DNA from: Acidimicrobiia bacterium
GTDB lineage: Bacteria; Actinomycetota; Acidimicrobiia; Acidimicrobiales; CAIXPF01
DNA: 64,000 nt
Direction: 5' to 3'
NCBI GenBank assembly: GCA_947476745.1
Contig: CANJRG010000015.1
Coordinates: 1-64,000, forward strand
In this document: piece by piece, positions 34,576 to 42,343 of the stretch
Position numbering within the stretch: the stretch's first letter is position 1
How the letters are laid out: each line of letters starts with the position of its first letter
Made by a program: the position numbers and the translations under genes
The notes under the pieces: model-generated
Database searches by the model: none
What the model saw: only the letters and a program-made list of their open reading frames with translations
Told to the model about the DNA's origin: nothing

Positions 34576-35478
34576 ATGCCCGTCATGGATCTCCTGCATG
34601 GGCCGGTCCGGCCCACCGCCCGCCTGCGCGAGCTGCTGGCCCGCCCTGAACCGCTCCTGGCCGCGGGGGCCTACGACGCCCTGTCGGCCCGCATGGTCGA
34701 GGCGGCCGGGTTCGACGCGGTGTACCTCACCGGGTTCGGCGCGTCGGCGTCGCTCCTGGGCCGACCCGACATCGGGCTGTTGACCCAGACCGAGATGGTC
34801 GGGCAGGTGGCGCGTCTCGCTGCGGCGGTCGGGGTGCCGGTCATCGCAGATGCCGACACCGGCTACGGCAACCCGCTCAACGTCATCCGCACGGTCCAGG
34901 AGTACGAGCGGGCCGGCGTCGCCGGCCTGCACCTCGAGGACCAGGCGGCACCGAAGAAGTGCGGGCACCTCGCCGGCAAGGTCATCGTGCCCGTCGAGGA
35001 ACACGTGGCCCGGGTCCGCGCCGCGGTGGCCGCCCGGACCGACCCCGATCTCGTCATCATCGCCCGTACCGACGCCCGGGCCAACGAGGGACTCGAGGCG
35101 GCCATCGAACGGGCCCGCCGCTACGGCGACGCCGGTGCCGATCTGCTGTTCGTCGAGGCCCCCCAGAGCCTCGAGGAGATCGCCCGGGTGGCCGAGGCCC
35201 TCGCCGGGTATCCGTTGCTGTTCAACTGGGTCGAGGGGGGCCGCACGCCGCCGGTGTCGCTGGCCCGGCTCACCGAGCTCGGCTACCGGACCGTCATCTA
35301 CCCGGTGGCGGCGTTGCTGGCGGCCAGCCGGGCAGTGCGGGCCACGCTGGAGTCCATCCGTGCCACCGGGACGGCCGAGGCGGTGCTGGCCGATGGGGCC
35401 CTCGACGACTTCGGTACCTTCGTCACCTTCCTGGGCCTGCCCGAGGTGTACGAGCTCGAGACACGCTTCGCCTACTGA
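34576..35478 (+). CDS. isocitrate lyase / PEP mutase superfamily protein
   Basis: A 300-aa TIM-barrel lyase. The N-terminus LLARPEPLLAAGAYDALSAR and the metal site IADADTGYGN fit the superfamily, and KKCGHLAGK carries the catalytic Cys loop used by isocitrate and methylisocitrate lyases. Likely activities are 2-methylisocitrate cleavage or oxaloacetate decarboxylation; which one cannot be told. ATG 34576 is chosen to match the family's usual N-terminus; ATG 34501 would add 25 residues. An acyl-CoA dehydrogenase follows, which fits propionyl-CoA/branched-chain catabolism. Confidence 0.8.
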   Translation: MPVMDLLHGPVRPTARLRELLARPEPLLAAGAYDALSARMVEAAGFDAVYLTGFGASASLLGRPDIGLLTQTEMVGQVARLAAAVGVPVIADADTGYGNPLNVIRTVQEYERAGVAGLHLEDQAAPKKCGHLAGKVIVPVEEHVARVRAAVAARTDPDLVIIARTDARANEGLEAAIERARRYGDAGADLLFVEAPQSLEEIARVAEALAGYPLLFNWVEGGRTPPVSLARLTELGYRTVIYPVAALLAASRAVRATLESIRATGTAEAVLADGALDDFGTFVTFLGLPEVYELETRFAY

Positions 35479-35571
35479 GCCGGCCGGCTGTGCTAGAGCA
35501 TCGGTGGGCAGCCCGCCCGCCGGGGGCGGGCACCAGCGGATGTTCCCGTTTTCGGGGGAGGACTGACCGTC

Positions 35572-36732
35572 ATGGATTTCGAGCTGTCGGACGAGCACAA
35601 GCTGTTCCGGGACACCATGCGCTCGTTCGTGAACCGGGAGATCAAGCCGGTCGCCCGTGAGTACGAGCACGCTGGCCGCTACCCGACCGAGATCGTCGAG
35701 ACCATGAAGGGGATGGGGCTGTTCGGCCTCACCATCGACGAGTCCTACGGCGGGATGGGCGCCGATCTGATCACTCTGGCGATCGCCTTCGAGGAGATCG
35801 CCCGGGGCTGGATGGGGGTGGCCGGCATCCTCGGCAGCCACGGCCTGGCCTGCAAGATGATCGGCAAGTGGGGCACCGAGGACCAGAAGGCCAAGTACCT
35901 GCCGGGCCTCGCCACCGGGCAGCGGCGTACCTGCATCGCCCTCACCGAGCCCGATGCCGGCTCGGACCTGCAGTCGGTCACGACCCGCGCGGTGCGTGAT
36001 GGCGACGAGTACATCCTCAACGGGACCAAGACCTGGATCACCAACGCCCGCTTCGCTGACCCGATGCCGGTGTTGTGCAAGACCGACCCGTTGCTCGAGC
36101 CCCGTCACCGGGGGATGAGCGTGCTGCTCGTCGCCGCCGGCACACCGGGCTTCACCGTGCTGCGTGACATGGGCAAGCTCGGCTATAAGGGGCCGGAAAG
36201 CTGTGAAGTGCTCTTCGAGGATTGCCGGGTGCCCGCCGCCAACCTCCTCGGCGGGGTGGAGGGCCGGGGCATGGTCCAGGTGCTCGGTGCCCTCGAGGTG
36301 GGCCGAATCAACGTTGCGGCACGTGCCGTGGGTGTGGCCCAGGCGTCCTACGACCATGCCCTGGCCTACTCGCAGCAGCGTCACGCCTTCGGACAACCCA
36401 TCTCGGGGTTCCAGGCGGTGCAGCACAAGCTGGCCGACATGGCCACCGAGATCCAAGCGGCGCGGTTGCTGACGTGGTGGGCGGCGTGGCAGGCCGATCG
36501 GAGCGACCGCGCCGACACCGAAACCGGAATGGCCAAGCTGTTCGCCTCCGAGATGGCGCTGAAGGCATCCCTCGATGCCATGCGGATCCACGGCGGTTAC
36601 GGATACTCCACCGAGTTCGAGGTGGAGCGGTTCTACCGGGACGCGCCGCTGATGGCCATCGGCGAGGGGACCAGCGACATCCTCCGCGGGGTGATCGCCC
36701 GTTCGCTGCTGACCGGGTTCAACACCGACTGA
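35572..36732 (+). CDS. acyl-CoA dehydrogenase
   Basis: A 386-aa FAD enzyme that introduces a 2,3-double bond into acyl-CoA. Clear family blocks: LTEPDAGSDLQSVTTRA, GTKTWITNARFADP, QQRHAFGQPISGFQAVQHKL, and IHGGYGYSTEFEVERFYRDA. The C-terminal GEGTSDILRGVI keeps the Glu of the YEGT-like position, unlike the paralogue at 6952-8193. GGAGG lies 10 nt before the ATG. It would pass electrons to ETF. Confidence 0.9.
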   Translation: MDFELSDEHKLFRDTMRSFVNREIKPVAREYEHAGRYPTEIVETMKGMGLFGLTIDESYGGMGADLITLAIAFEEIARGWMGVAGILGSHGLACKMIGKWGTEDQKAKYLPGLATGQRRTCIALTEPDAGSDLQSVTTRAVRDGDEYILNGTKTWITNARFADPMPVLCKTDPLLEPRHRGMSVLLVAAGTPGFTVLRDMGKLGYKGPESCEVLFEDCRVPAANLLGGVEGRGMVQVLGALEVGRINVAARAVGVAQASYDHALAYSQQRHAFGQPISGFQAVQHKLADMATEIQAARLLTWWAAWQADRSDRADTETGMAKLFASEMALKASLDAMRIHGGYGYSTEFEVERFYRDAPLMAIGEGTSDILRGVIARSLLTGFNTD

Positions 36733-36752
36733 CACCCGGGGTAGCCCCGTCG

Positions 36753-36781
36753 TTGCATATCGAACACCTGTTCGCTACTGT
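36753..36781 (+). promoter_or_regulatory. promoter with embedded LexA (SOS) box
   Basis: TTGCAT (36753-36758) and TACTGT (36776-36781) are spaced by 17 nt. Inside the spacer, TCGAACACCTGTTCGC (36760-36775) matches the actinobacterial LexA box TCGAAC-N4-GTTCGA at 11 of 12 fixed positions. LexA bound here would block RNA polymerase. The leader to the 77-aa gene is about 115 bases. Confidence 0.75.
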
Positions 36782-36904
36782 GGCCTTCCGGAGCGGGGTC
36801 CTCGATTCCAGCAGGTCCCGACGGTTTCCGGGTGCCTCGTTGTCACAGGCGCTGCGGAGACTGGTCAACATCCAGCAGGGTTCGAGCGAAATCAGGGGCG
36901 ACCG

Positions 36905-37138
36905 ATGAACCAGTTCGAGATCGCATTGGCCAACGGCGAGACCGTCACGGTGGACGGCGCCGACGCCTACCAGCCGGAGGGGCCGCTGACGACCTTCTTC
37001 GCCGCCGGTTCGAGCCGCCAGACCATCGATTCGTGGTCGGTTCGGGTGGCGTCGTTCCGCACGACGGACATCGTCGCCGTACGACGCCTGTTCGACCTGC
37101 GTGCGGCGAACACCCCGCATCTCAGCGTGGTGGCCTGA
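36905..37138 (+). CDS. 77-aa protein of unknown function, probable SOS-regulated
   Basis: The ATG follows AGGGG at 6 nt. The product begins MNQFEIALANGETVTVDGAD, is beta-rich and soluble, and ends HLSVVA; I recognise no domain. The only upstream promoter carries a LexA box (36760-36775), so induction by DNA damage is expected. Small LexA-controlled proteins elsewhere act as division inhibitors or nuclease regulators, but nothing in this sequence shows such a role. Confidence 0.65.
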   Translation: MNQFEIALANGETVTVDGADAYQPEGPLTTFFAAGSSRQTIDSWSVRVASFRTTDIVAVRRLFDLRAANTPHLSVVA

Positions 37139-37445
37139 CGATGTCGGCCGCGACGTGAATGGTGGCGGATGACGGCTCGGGTTCGACGGGCGGGGCACGC
37201 CATGCGCGCCGTGCAGGCGATGCAAGCCGCGGCGGACTCGGCGGGGCCACGAGTGGACCCCTGCGTTGTTGGCATAATTACGGTTATGCATGGTAGGCCG
37301 GTAGGCCAGCCGTAGGGTCCGTCGGGTACATGCGGCCCCCGTTGCCGTGGTGGATGGCGGGTTGGCTGCGCTGTGCCTGCCCGGCGTGCGCTCACCGAGC
37401 TCAACATCCCCGATCGCGACGACGAGGACTGAGTTCGGGCCCGGC
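37139..37445. other. 307-base intergenic region between convergent genes
   Basis: It contains an AT-rich inverted repeat GCATAA-ttacgg-TTATGC (37272-37289), unusual against the GC-rich background, then two GGTAGGCC copies. A short open frame at 37316-37432 ends in RALTELNIPDRDDED, which looks protein-like but has no good start; it could be the tail of a decayed gene. No RNA gene seen. Confidence 0.4.
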
Positions 37446-38501
37446 TCAGGCCCGGCCGGGTGGTCGGCGGCTTCTCGGGTGAGCGTCGAGGTCGAAGCCC
37501 AGGAGTGCGGTTCGCCGGGCGTGGCTCTCGAGCCGGGCCCAGTCGGCGACGGCCTCGTCGTCGGTGACGATGACGACCTGACGGCCCCCGCTGAGGCCGG
37601 CGAGGTAGTCGAGGACGAACGTCAGCAGCTCGTGGTCGATCGTGGCCGGTGCGGCCACGATGTGCGGCCCACCGGCGGGGCGCGACCGAGGCGCCAGCGC
37701 GCACACGGCACGCACGATCTCGATCGGATCGACCGAGCTCACGCCGCCGGAGTCGGGCGAGCCGACCGCCGCCATGGCACCGATCCGGCCCTGGAGGCCG
37801 GCGGCGGCCTCGATCCGCGCTCGGTGGCATAACGCGGTATCGACATCGACGGGACCGGCCAGCTGCCACCAGGTGGATTCTGCAGAGGCGGGCTCCCCGG
37901 TGGCCTCTGTCGTGCCGGAGTCGGTCGTCGGCCGTGGCTTGCGTCGCAGCAGCCGACGGAGCCCGGTGGGCTGGGAATCGGCGTCGGTGGCGGCGCCGCC
38001 ATGGTCAGAGTGCTCCCCCGGTTCCATCGGGGACCGCCCGACGCTGCGTTCGGCTAGGGCCCGCTCCGCGAGATCCCACAGCGTCGTCTGGTCGATCCGG
38101 CAGAGATGGCGCACGGTGTCGGCGTCGGCGTACAGGGCGGCGAGGTCGCTCGCGCCCGGGTCGAACTCAAAAGCTGTCAGCGTGGCGAGCGGATGCTCCT
38201 CGCCGGATTCGAGCTCGATCAGCCGGTGTCGTGCGCCGAACGGTCGGAACAGGACGAAGGAGGGGCCGTCGTCGACCGCGAACTCGACATGGGTGCCGTC
38301 GCCGCCGTTGAGCACGGCACGCAGTCGCCCCACGACCGTGTCGACGGATCCCACCGAGGACAGGACGACGTTGAGATCGGGCTGGAACTCGAGGGTGCGC
38401 GTCGGTTCCTGAGCCGCCAGGCTGACGCGTTCGAGCCGCCAGCCCGGGGCGTTGGTGCCGGGACTCTGAGCCCCGATGGAGGTTCGCTCTATGGCGACCA
38501 T
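37446..38501 (-). CDS. degenerate ABC/SMC-type ATPase-like protein
   Basis: 351 aa. WRLERVSLAAQEPTRTLEF followed by QPDLNVVLSSVGSVDTVVGR (40-59) aligns in pattern with the first strand and P-loop of RecF/SMC-type ATPases, but the GxxGxGKS/T core is replaced by SSVGSVDT. The end (PHIVAAPATIDHELLTFVLD and GGRQVVIVTDDEAVADWA) resembles the Walker B, D-loop and switch segment, again without the Walker B Asp-Glu. The middle is charged and disordered. It is therefore likely a non-hydrolysing relative. The start at 38501 has AGAGGGA; TAAGCT (38530-38535) is a -10 candidate. Function unknown. Confidence 0.6.
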   Translation of the reverse strand: MVAIERTSIGAQSPGTNAPGWRLERVSLAAQEPTRTLEFQPDLNVVLSSVGSVDTVVGRLRAVLNGGDGTHVEFAVDDGPSFVLFRPFGARHRLIELESGEEHPLATLTAFEFDPGASDLAALYADADTVRHLCRIDQTTLWDLAERALAERSVGRSPMEPGEHSDHGGAATDADSQPTGLRRLLRRKPRPTTDSGTTEATGEPASAESTWWQLAGPVDVDTALCHRARIEAAAGLQGRIGAMAAVGSPDSGGVSSVDPIEIVRAVCALAPRSRPAGGPHIVAAPATIDHELLTFVLDYLAGLSGGRQVVIVTDDEAVADWARLESHARRTALLGFDLDAHPRSRRPPGRA

Positions 38502-38663
38502 GCACGTTCCCTCTCTGTGGCGCCGGACGAGCTTACGCCTCGGCCATGGACCGTAGCGGCACCACCACTCGCTGCCACCCGCCGGCATGGCCACGACCGT
38601 GGGCCGAGCCGCCGTGGAGAGGGCCGGTACCTCGTCCCTGCGTGCAGCGATGCGGACCGAAGC

Positions 38664-38680
38664 CCGGTCCGTCGGACCGG
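38664..38680 (-). terminator. hairpin just after the permease pseudogene
   Basis: CCGGTCCG and CGGACCGG pair around a single central base, 4 bases beyond the stop at 38685. Likely a rho-independent type stem without a T tract. Confidence 0.5.
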
Positions 38681-38799
38681 CGGCTCAGGCCGGCACCGCC
38701 AGCACGACCAGCGGACCGGTGAAGTTGAGGTTGTTCTGGCGGAAGTAGGTGTTTCCGGCCGAGGAGGCCTCGGCGATCTCGTTCCCGCTTCCCCCGATG

Positions 38800-38835
38800 G
38801 GCCAGAACGGCCAGAACGGCCAGAACGGCCAGAAC
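38800..38835 (-). repeat. 9-bp tandem repeat (4 copies) encoding Phe-Trp-Pro units
   Basis: GGCCAGAAC occurs four times without change. On the coding strand it gives a run of Phe-Trp-Pro triplets near the C-terminus of the permease (LFWPFWPFWPFWPIGG). The in-frame period means slippage would change length without breaking frame. Confidence 0.9.
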
Positions 38836-39678
38836 AACGGGGCGAAGAACAGCATGGTGATGAACGCCACCCAGGCCAACGCGGTCCAACCGATGATGCG
38901 GTGGTGGCCCTTGAGGTGCCACGGGCCGACCACGAAGCCCGTGTTGGTGAGCCGCAGGTAGATCGGGATCGCGTAGGACAGGTACAGGCCGATGACACAG
39001 ATGCCCGTCATGGCGAAGAACGCCGTCGAGTAGCGACCGGCGCCGGTGCCACGTACGTAGAGCGAGCGCGCCCCGACCTGGGCGGACAAGGCCACCCCGA
39101 GCCACACCGAGTTGGTCGGCGTGCGTGTCCTGGGGTTGAGGCGATGCCAGTAACGAGAACCCGGCAGGGCCCCGTCACGGCTGAAGGCGTAGATCATGCG
39201 GCTGTTCGCCGTCACCGACGCCAGACCGCAGAAAAACTGACCTCCGAAGACGATGCCGGCATAGAGGCTGTCACCGTCGCCGCCGGCCTTGGGCCGCGTC
39301 GCGATCAGGGCGAGGTTGAGGATCAACCCGGCGATGGCCGGGATGTAGATCGAGCGCACGATGGCCTTGGGTGCTTCGGTGCGGGCGCCCCTGGTCTCCT
39401 CGCTCACGTGTGCGGAGGCATCGAACCCAGCGATGGTGTACTGGGCGAGCAACAGCCCGAGGGCGAAGGCGCCGCTGATGCCCCGGGTGTTCGACGGCAC
39501 GACGAACAGCACCACGGCGATGATCGTCACACCTGCGACGTAGCCGACGAAGATGGCCAGGCCGTAGTCGACGCTGGCGATGATCCCGATCTGGCCGACC
39601 AGGTTGAAATAGCCGGTGAACCACGCCCATCGGGCATGGTTGCGCCTCGCCAGCTTCGCCGACCAGTAGTACAGGCCA

Positions 39679-39716
39679 CCGGCGGTGGGATACGCCGCCG
39701 GCGGTGGGATACGCCG
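39679..39716 (-). repeat. 19-bp perfect tandem duplication that breaks the permease frame
   Basis: CCGGCGGTGGGATACGCCG is present at 39679-39697 and again at 39698-39716. Because 19 is not divisible by 3 it shifts the permease reading frame. Single-copy sequence would be in frame on both sides. Confidence 0.95.
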
Positions 39717-40064
39717 AGCAGATCGCCCCCATTCCCATACCGACCAGTAGGGCGAAGAATCCCACGATCACCCAACCGAGCGTGATGGCCATCGGTCCCC
39801 CGGTGACCAGGCCCAACCAGAAACTCGCCAGGCCGGCGAGGATGGAGATGATCGAGAAGCTGATGGCGAAGTTGCTGAAGTGGCTCATCCCACGGTGCAA
39901 CTCTTGGGCGTACCCGAGTGAGCGGAGGTGGTCTCGGTCCACGCCGCGTTCGTCCCGGCGTTCGGCATCGCCCTCGTGGTCCATGGCGCCCGGCTCCGTT
40001 CTGCGGCCGAGGGTCACGGTGGCGGCGCTTCAGTCGGTCGCCAAGCCCATGTCTACCAGCCCGA

Positions 40065-40096
40065 CGGCCGGTCGGCTCCACGGCCGGTCGGCTCCA
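40065..40096. repeat. 16-bp perfect tandem duplication upstream of rsgA
   Basis: CGGCCGGTCGGCTCCA is repeated exactly (40065-40080, 40081-40096) in the 191-base region between the divergent permease pseudogene and rsgA. It may alter spacing within a promoter region; no binding protein is suggested. Confidence 0.9.
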
Positions 40097-40175
40097 CGGC
40101 GCTACTGTGACGCCCGTCTAGCTCGATGTGGGCGGACCATGACCGCTCTGAGTGCTCTGTGACCTACCAAGCCCG

Positions 40176-41363
40176 ATGATCCCGCCCCCCGATGGTGCCG
40201 CTGAGGCCCTGTGGCCCGGCTACGAGCAGTTCTGCCCCGAGCAGTGCTCAGTGGGTCGGCGGGTGGCACGGGTCGTGGTCGTGTCCCGCGGGTTCGACAC
40301 GGTCCGCTACGCCGACGGCACCGAGGAGCTCACCGATCGCTCCACCACGGCCTTCCGGGTCGCCAAGTTCAGCAGCCCGCCGGCGGTGGGAGACGTGGTG
40401 GGCGTGACGCTCGACGGTTCGACACCGGCCATCGTGGCCATCGCCCCCCGTCACGGAGTGATCGTGCGCCGCGATCCCGCCGACCGCATGAGCGCCCAGG
40501 TGGTCGCGGCCAACGTCGACTCGGTGTTCTGCGTGTTCGGCCTGGACCGCGAGCTACGGCCCCGGCGGGTCGAACGGGTGCTGGTGCTGGTGCACGAGGG
40601 CGGGGCTGAGCCGGTCGTGGTGCTCACCAAAGCTGATCTGCCCGACGGTGCGGAGCGTGTGCGAGCCGCCCGGGCGGTGGTCGAGGCAGCGGGGCCCGGT
40701 ACGGCGGTGTGCGTGATCTCGAGCCTCAGCGGCGCCGGGCTCGACGAGTTGGGCCGGTACCTCGGGCCGGGTTCGACCGCGGCGCTGCTCGGCGAGTCCG
40801 GCGCAGGCAAGTCGTCGCTGGTCAACGCGCTCGTCGGCGGTGACGCTACGGAGGTCGGTGCGGTACGCGGCCGGGACCGCCGTGGCCGGCACACCACTAC
40901 GGCCAGGCGGCTGTTCCTCGTGCCGACCGGGGGGGCTCTGATCGACACTCCCGGGCTGCGGGCGCTCGGCCTGTGGGACGGCGCTGAAGGCGTTGACGAG
41001 GCCTTCCCGGACATCGCGGCCCTGGCCGTCCACTGCCGGTTCCGCGACTGTCGCCACGTCGACGAACCCGGCTGCGCGGTACGCAGTGCGGTGGTCTCCG
41101 GATCGTTGCCGGGCGCGCGGCGCGATGCCTACCGGGTCCTGCGGGCCGAAATGGACACGGTCGAGGCCAAGAAGGAGGCCGGACGACGCCTGCGCGGTGA
41201 GGGACGTCGCCCTCCCCTGCGACGGAACCGCCGCCGAGCCGGGGTCGACGACGACGAAGCCCAGGCCGAAACCACCCGCTACGCCGATGCCGCTTTCGAG
41301 GCCGAGGACGAGGTCGCAGTCGAGCGCGAGCCGGGCCCGGAGGCTGGGTCCGACGGGTACTGA
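40176..41363 (+). CDS. rsgA: ribosome small-subunit-dependent GTPase A
   Basis: A 395-aa circularly permuted GTPase that matures and proofreads the 30S subunit. An N-terminal OB-type domain is followed by the permuted G motifs: TKAD (G4), then GESGAGKSSLVNAL (G1), RGRHTTTARRL (G2) and DTPGLRALG (G3). The C-terminal zinc site is CRFRDCRHVDEPGC. A basic/acidic tail follows. ATG 40176 is taken because the OB domain starts soon after; ATG-less upstream sequence adds little. TACCAA 5 nt before it is not a convincing -10. Confidence 0.9.
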   Translation: MIPPPDGAAEALWPGYEQFCPEQCSVGRRVARVVVVSRGFDTVRYADGTEELTDRSTTAFRVAKFSSPPAVGDVVGVTLDGSTPAIVAIAPRHGVIVRRDPADRMSAQVVAANVDSVFCVFGLDRELRPRRVERVLVLVHEGGAEPVVVLTKADLPDGAERVRAARAVVEAAGPGTAVCVISSLSGAGLDELGRYLGPGSTAALLGESGAGKSSLVNALVGGDATEVGAVRGRDRRGRHTTTARRLFLVPTGGALIDTPGLRALGLWDGAEGVDEAFPDIAALAVHCRFRDCRHVDEPGCAVRSAVVSGSLPGARRDAYRVLRAEMDTVEAKKEAGRRLRGEGRRPPLRRNRRRAGVDDDEAQAETTRYADAAFEAEDEVAVEREPGPEAGSDGY

Positions 41364-41413
41364 GTGCCGGCGCTGGGTGCGGTCGGCCGGATGTAGGCCC
41401 TAGCCTCGACCCC

Positions 41414-42181
41414 GTGAGCGCCGAGACCGGGCACGCCGAGGCTGAGCCGGGACTCTACGCCCGCCTGGGGGTGGAGCCCGACGCCGACCTCGATGCGCTG
41501 CGGTCGGCCTATCGTTCCCTGGCACGCCGGCTGCACCCCGATGTCCAGAACGGCGACGGTCCCGACACGCAGCTGGCCATGGCCGCGGTGAACGAGGCGT
41601 GGGAGGTGCTGTCGGACCCGCTCCGCCGTGAGCGCTACGACCTCGAGCGGCGGCGCCGGTTACGGGAGGCTGAGGCCGCGGCCCGCGCCCGATCCGCCCG
41701 CGGACCGGCGCCGGTCCTGCGGCCCGAGCAACCGGCGGCGGTCCGCTTCGTCGTGACCCGTAAGGATGCCTGGCTCGCGGGGATGGCCATGCGCATCCGC
41801 TTCCTGGCCGGCTACGCGGGACGCAGCGCGGCGCAGGCCATGCTGTTGCGTCACCCCGGCACCGCCCGTGACACCTGGGAGGCTCTCGTTCCGCTGATCT
41901 GTGGGCTGCTCGTGCTCGACGTGGGCGAACGGATCCGTTCGGCCCGCGCCGCTGGGGCCGCGCCGCTCGACCTGGCCAACGCAGCCTCGTTGATCGGCCT
42001 GCACGTCTACGGCGAGCAGCTCGTCGCCGGCGGTGCCGGCCTGGGGTGGGACGACCGGCTGCGCCACGCCGAGATGGTCGATCGCATGTACGAGACCCTG
42101 GCCTACGAACTGCCCCGCGAGCTGGTCCAGGCGCTCGGCAGCTCGCCCCGAGTCGTGCGGCGGCTGAAAAGTCGTCGCTGA
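41414..42181 (+). CDS. J-domain (DnaJ-like) protein
   Basis: 255 aa. The J-domain occupies residues ~12-76: LYARLGVEPDADLDALRSAY, then the HPD tripeptide in ARRLHPDVQNG, and NEAWEVLSDPLRRERYD. It would stimulate DnaK ATPase. The rest has no G/F or zinc region; it is helical with a possible membrane-associated segment (ALVPLICGLLVLDVG). TAGCCT (41401-41406) lies 7 nt before GTG 41414, so leaderless. Client unknown. Confidence 0.85.
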   Translation: MSAETGHAEAEPGLYARLGVEPDADLDALRSAYRSLARRLHPDVQNGDGPDTQLAMAAVNEAWEVLSDPLRRERYDLERRRRLREAEAAARARSARGPAPVLRPEQPAAVRFVVTRKDAWLAGMAMRIRFLAGYAGRSAAQAMLLRHPGTARDTWEALVPLICGLLVLDVGERIRSARAAGAAPLDLANAASLIGLHVYGEQLVAGGAGLGWDDRLRHAEMVDRMYETLAYELPRELVQALGSSPRVVRRLKSRR

Positions 42182-42343
42182 GCGCGGTCGAGCGGGCTCC
42201 CAGCAACGGCAGGATCGCCCGGCCCGGTTGGCTCCGCAGCCCGGCCTGAACCGGTTGGGCCGGCGCCGGCGCCGGTCACGTTGCGTCCCGGCCACCGGCG
42301 CAGGGCATCGCCTTGGTCGGTCGGTTGATGCCAAGCTGGACCC

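Larger units (their letters stand above)
38685..39984 (-). pseudogene. amino-acid permease (APC family), frameshifted
   Basis: The N-terminal part starting at 39984 reads MSHFSNFAISFSIISILAG ... AICSAYPTAGG, then loses frame at a 19-bp tandem duplication (39679-39716). Removing one copy restores GGLYYWSAKLARRNHARW and joins it to the downstream frame (GFDASAHVSEETRGARTEAP, the APC-family loop), giving 426 aa. The C-terminus also stops abruptly at GPLVVLAVPA, inside what is normally the last membrane helix. So it is either a decaying gene, a phase-variable one, or partly a sequencing error. The intact family imports amino acids or GABA-like compounds by proton symport. Confidence 0.8.

Noticed and set aside
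36840-36904. tRNA T-arm-like GGTTCGAGC near 36879
   Set aside because: No acceptor stem, anticodon arm or matching 5' half around it.
39271-40017. Separate gene made of the permease N-terminus plus a basic tail
   Set aside because: The basic tail after PTAGGV is the out-of-frame reading beyond the 19-bp duplication; correcting it restores a permease.
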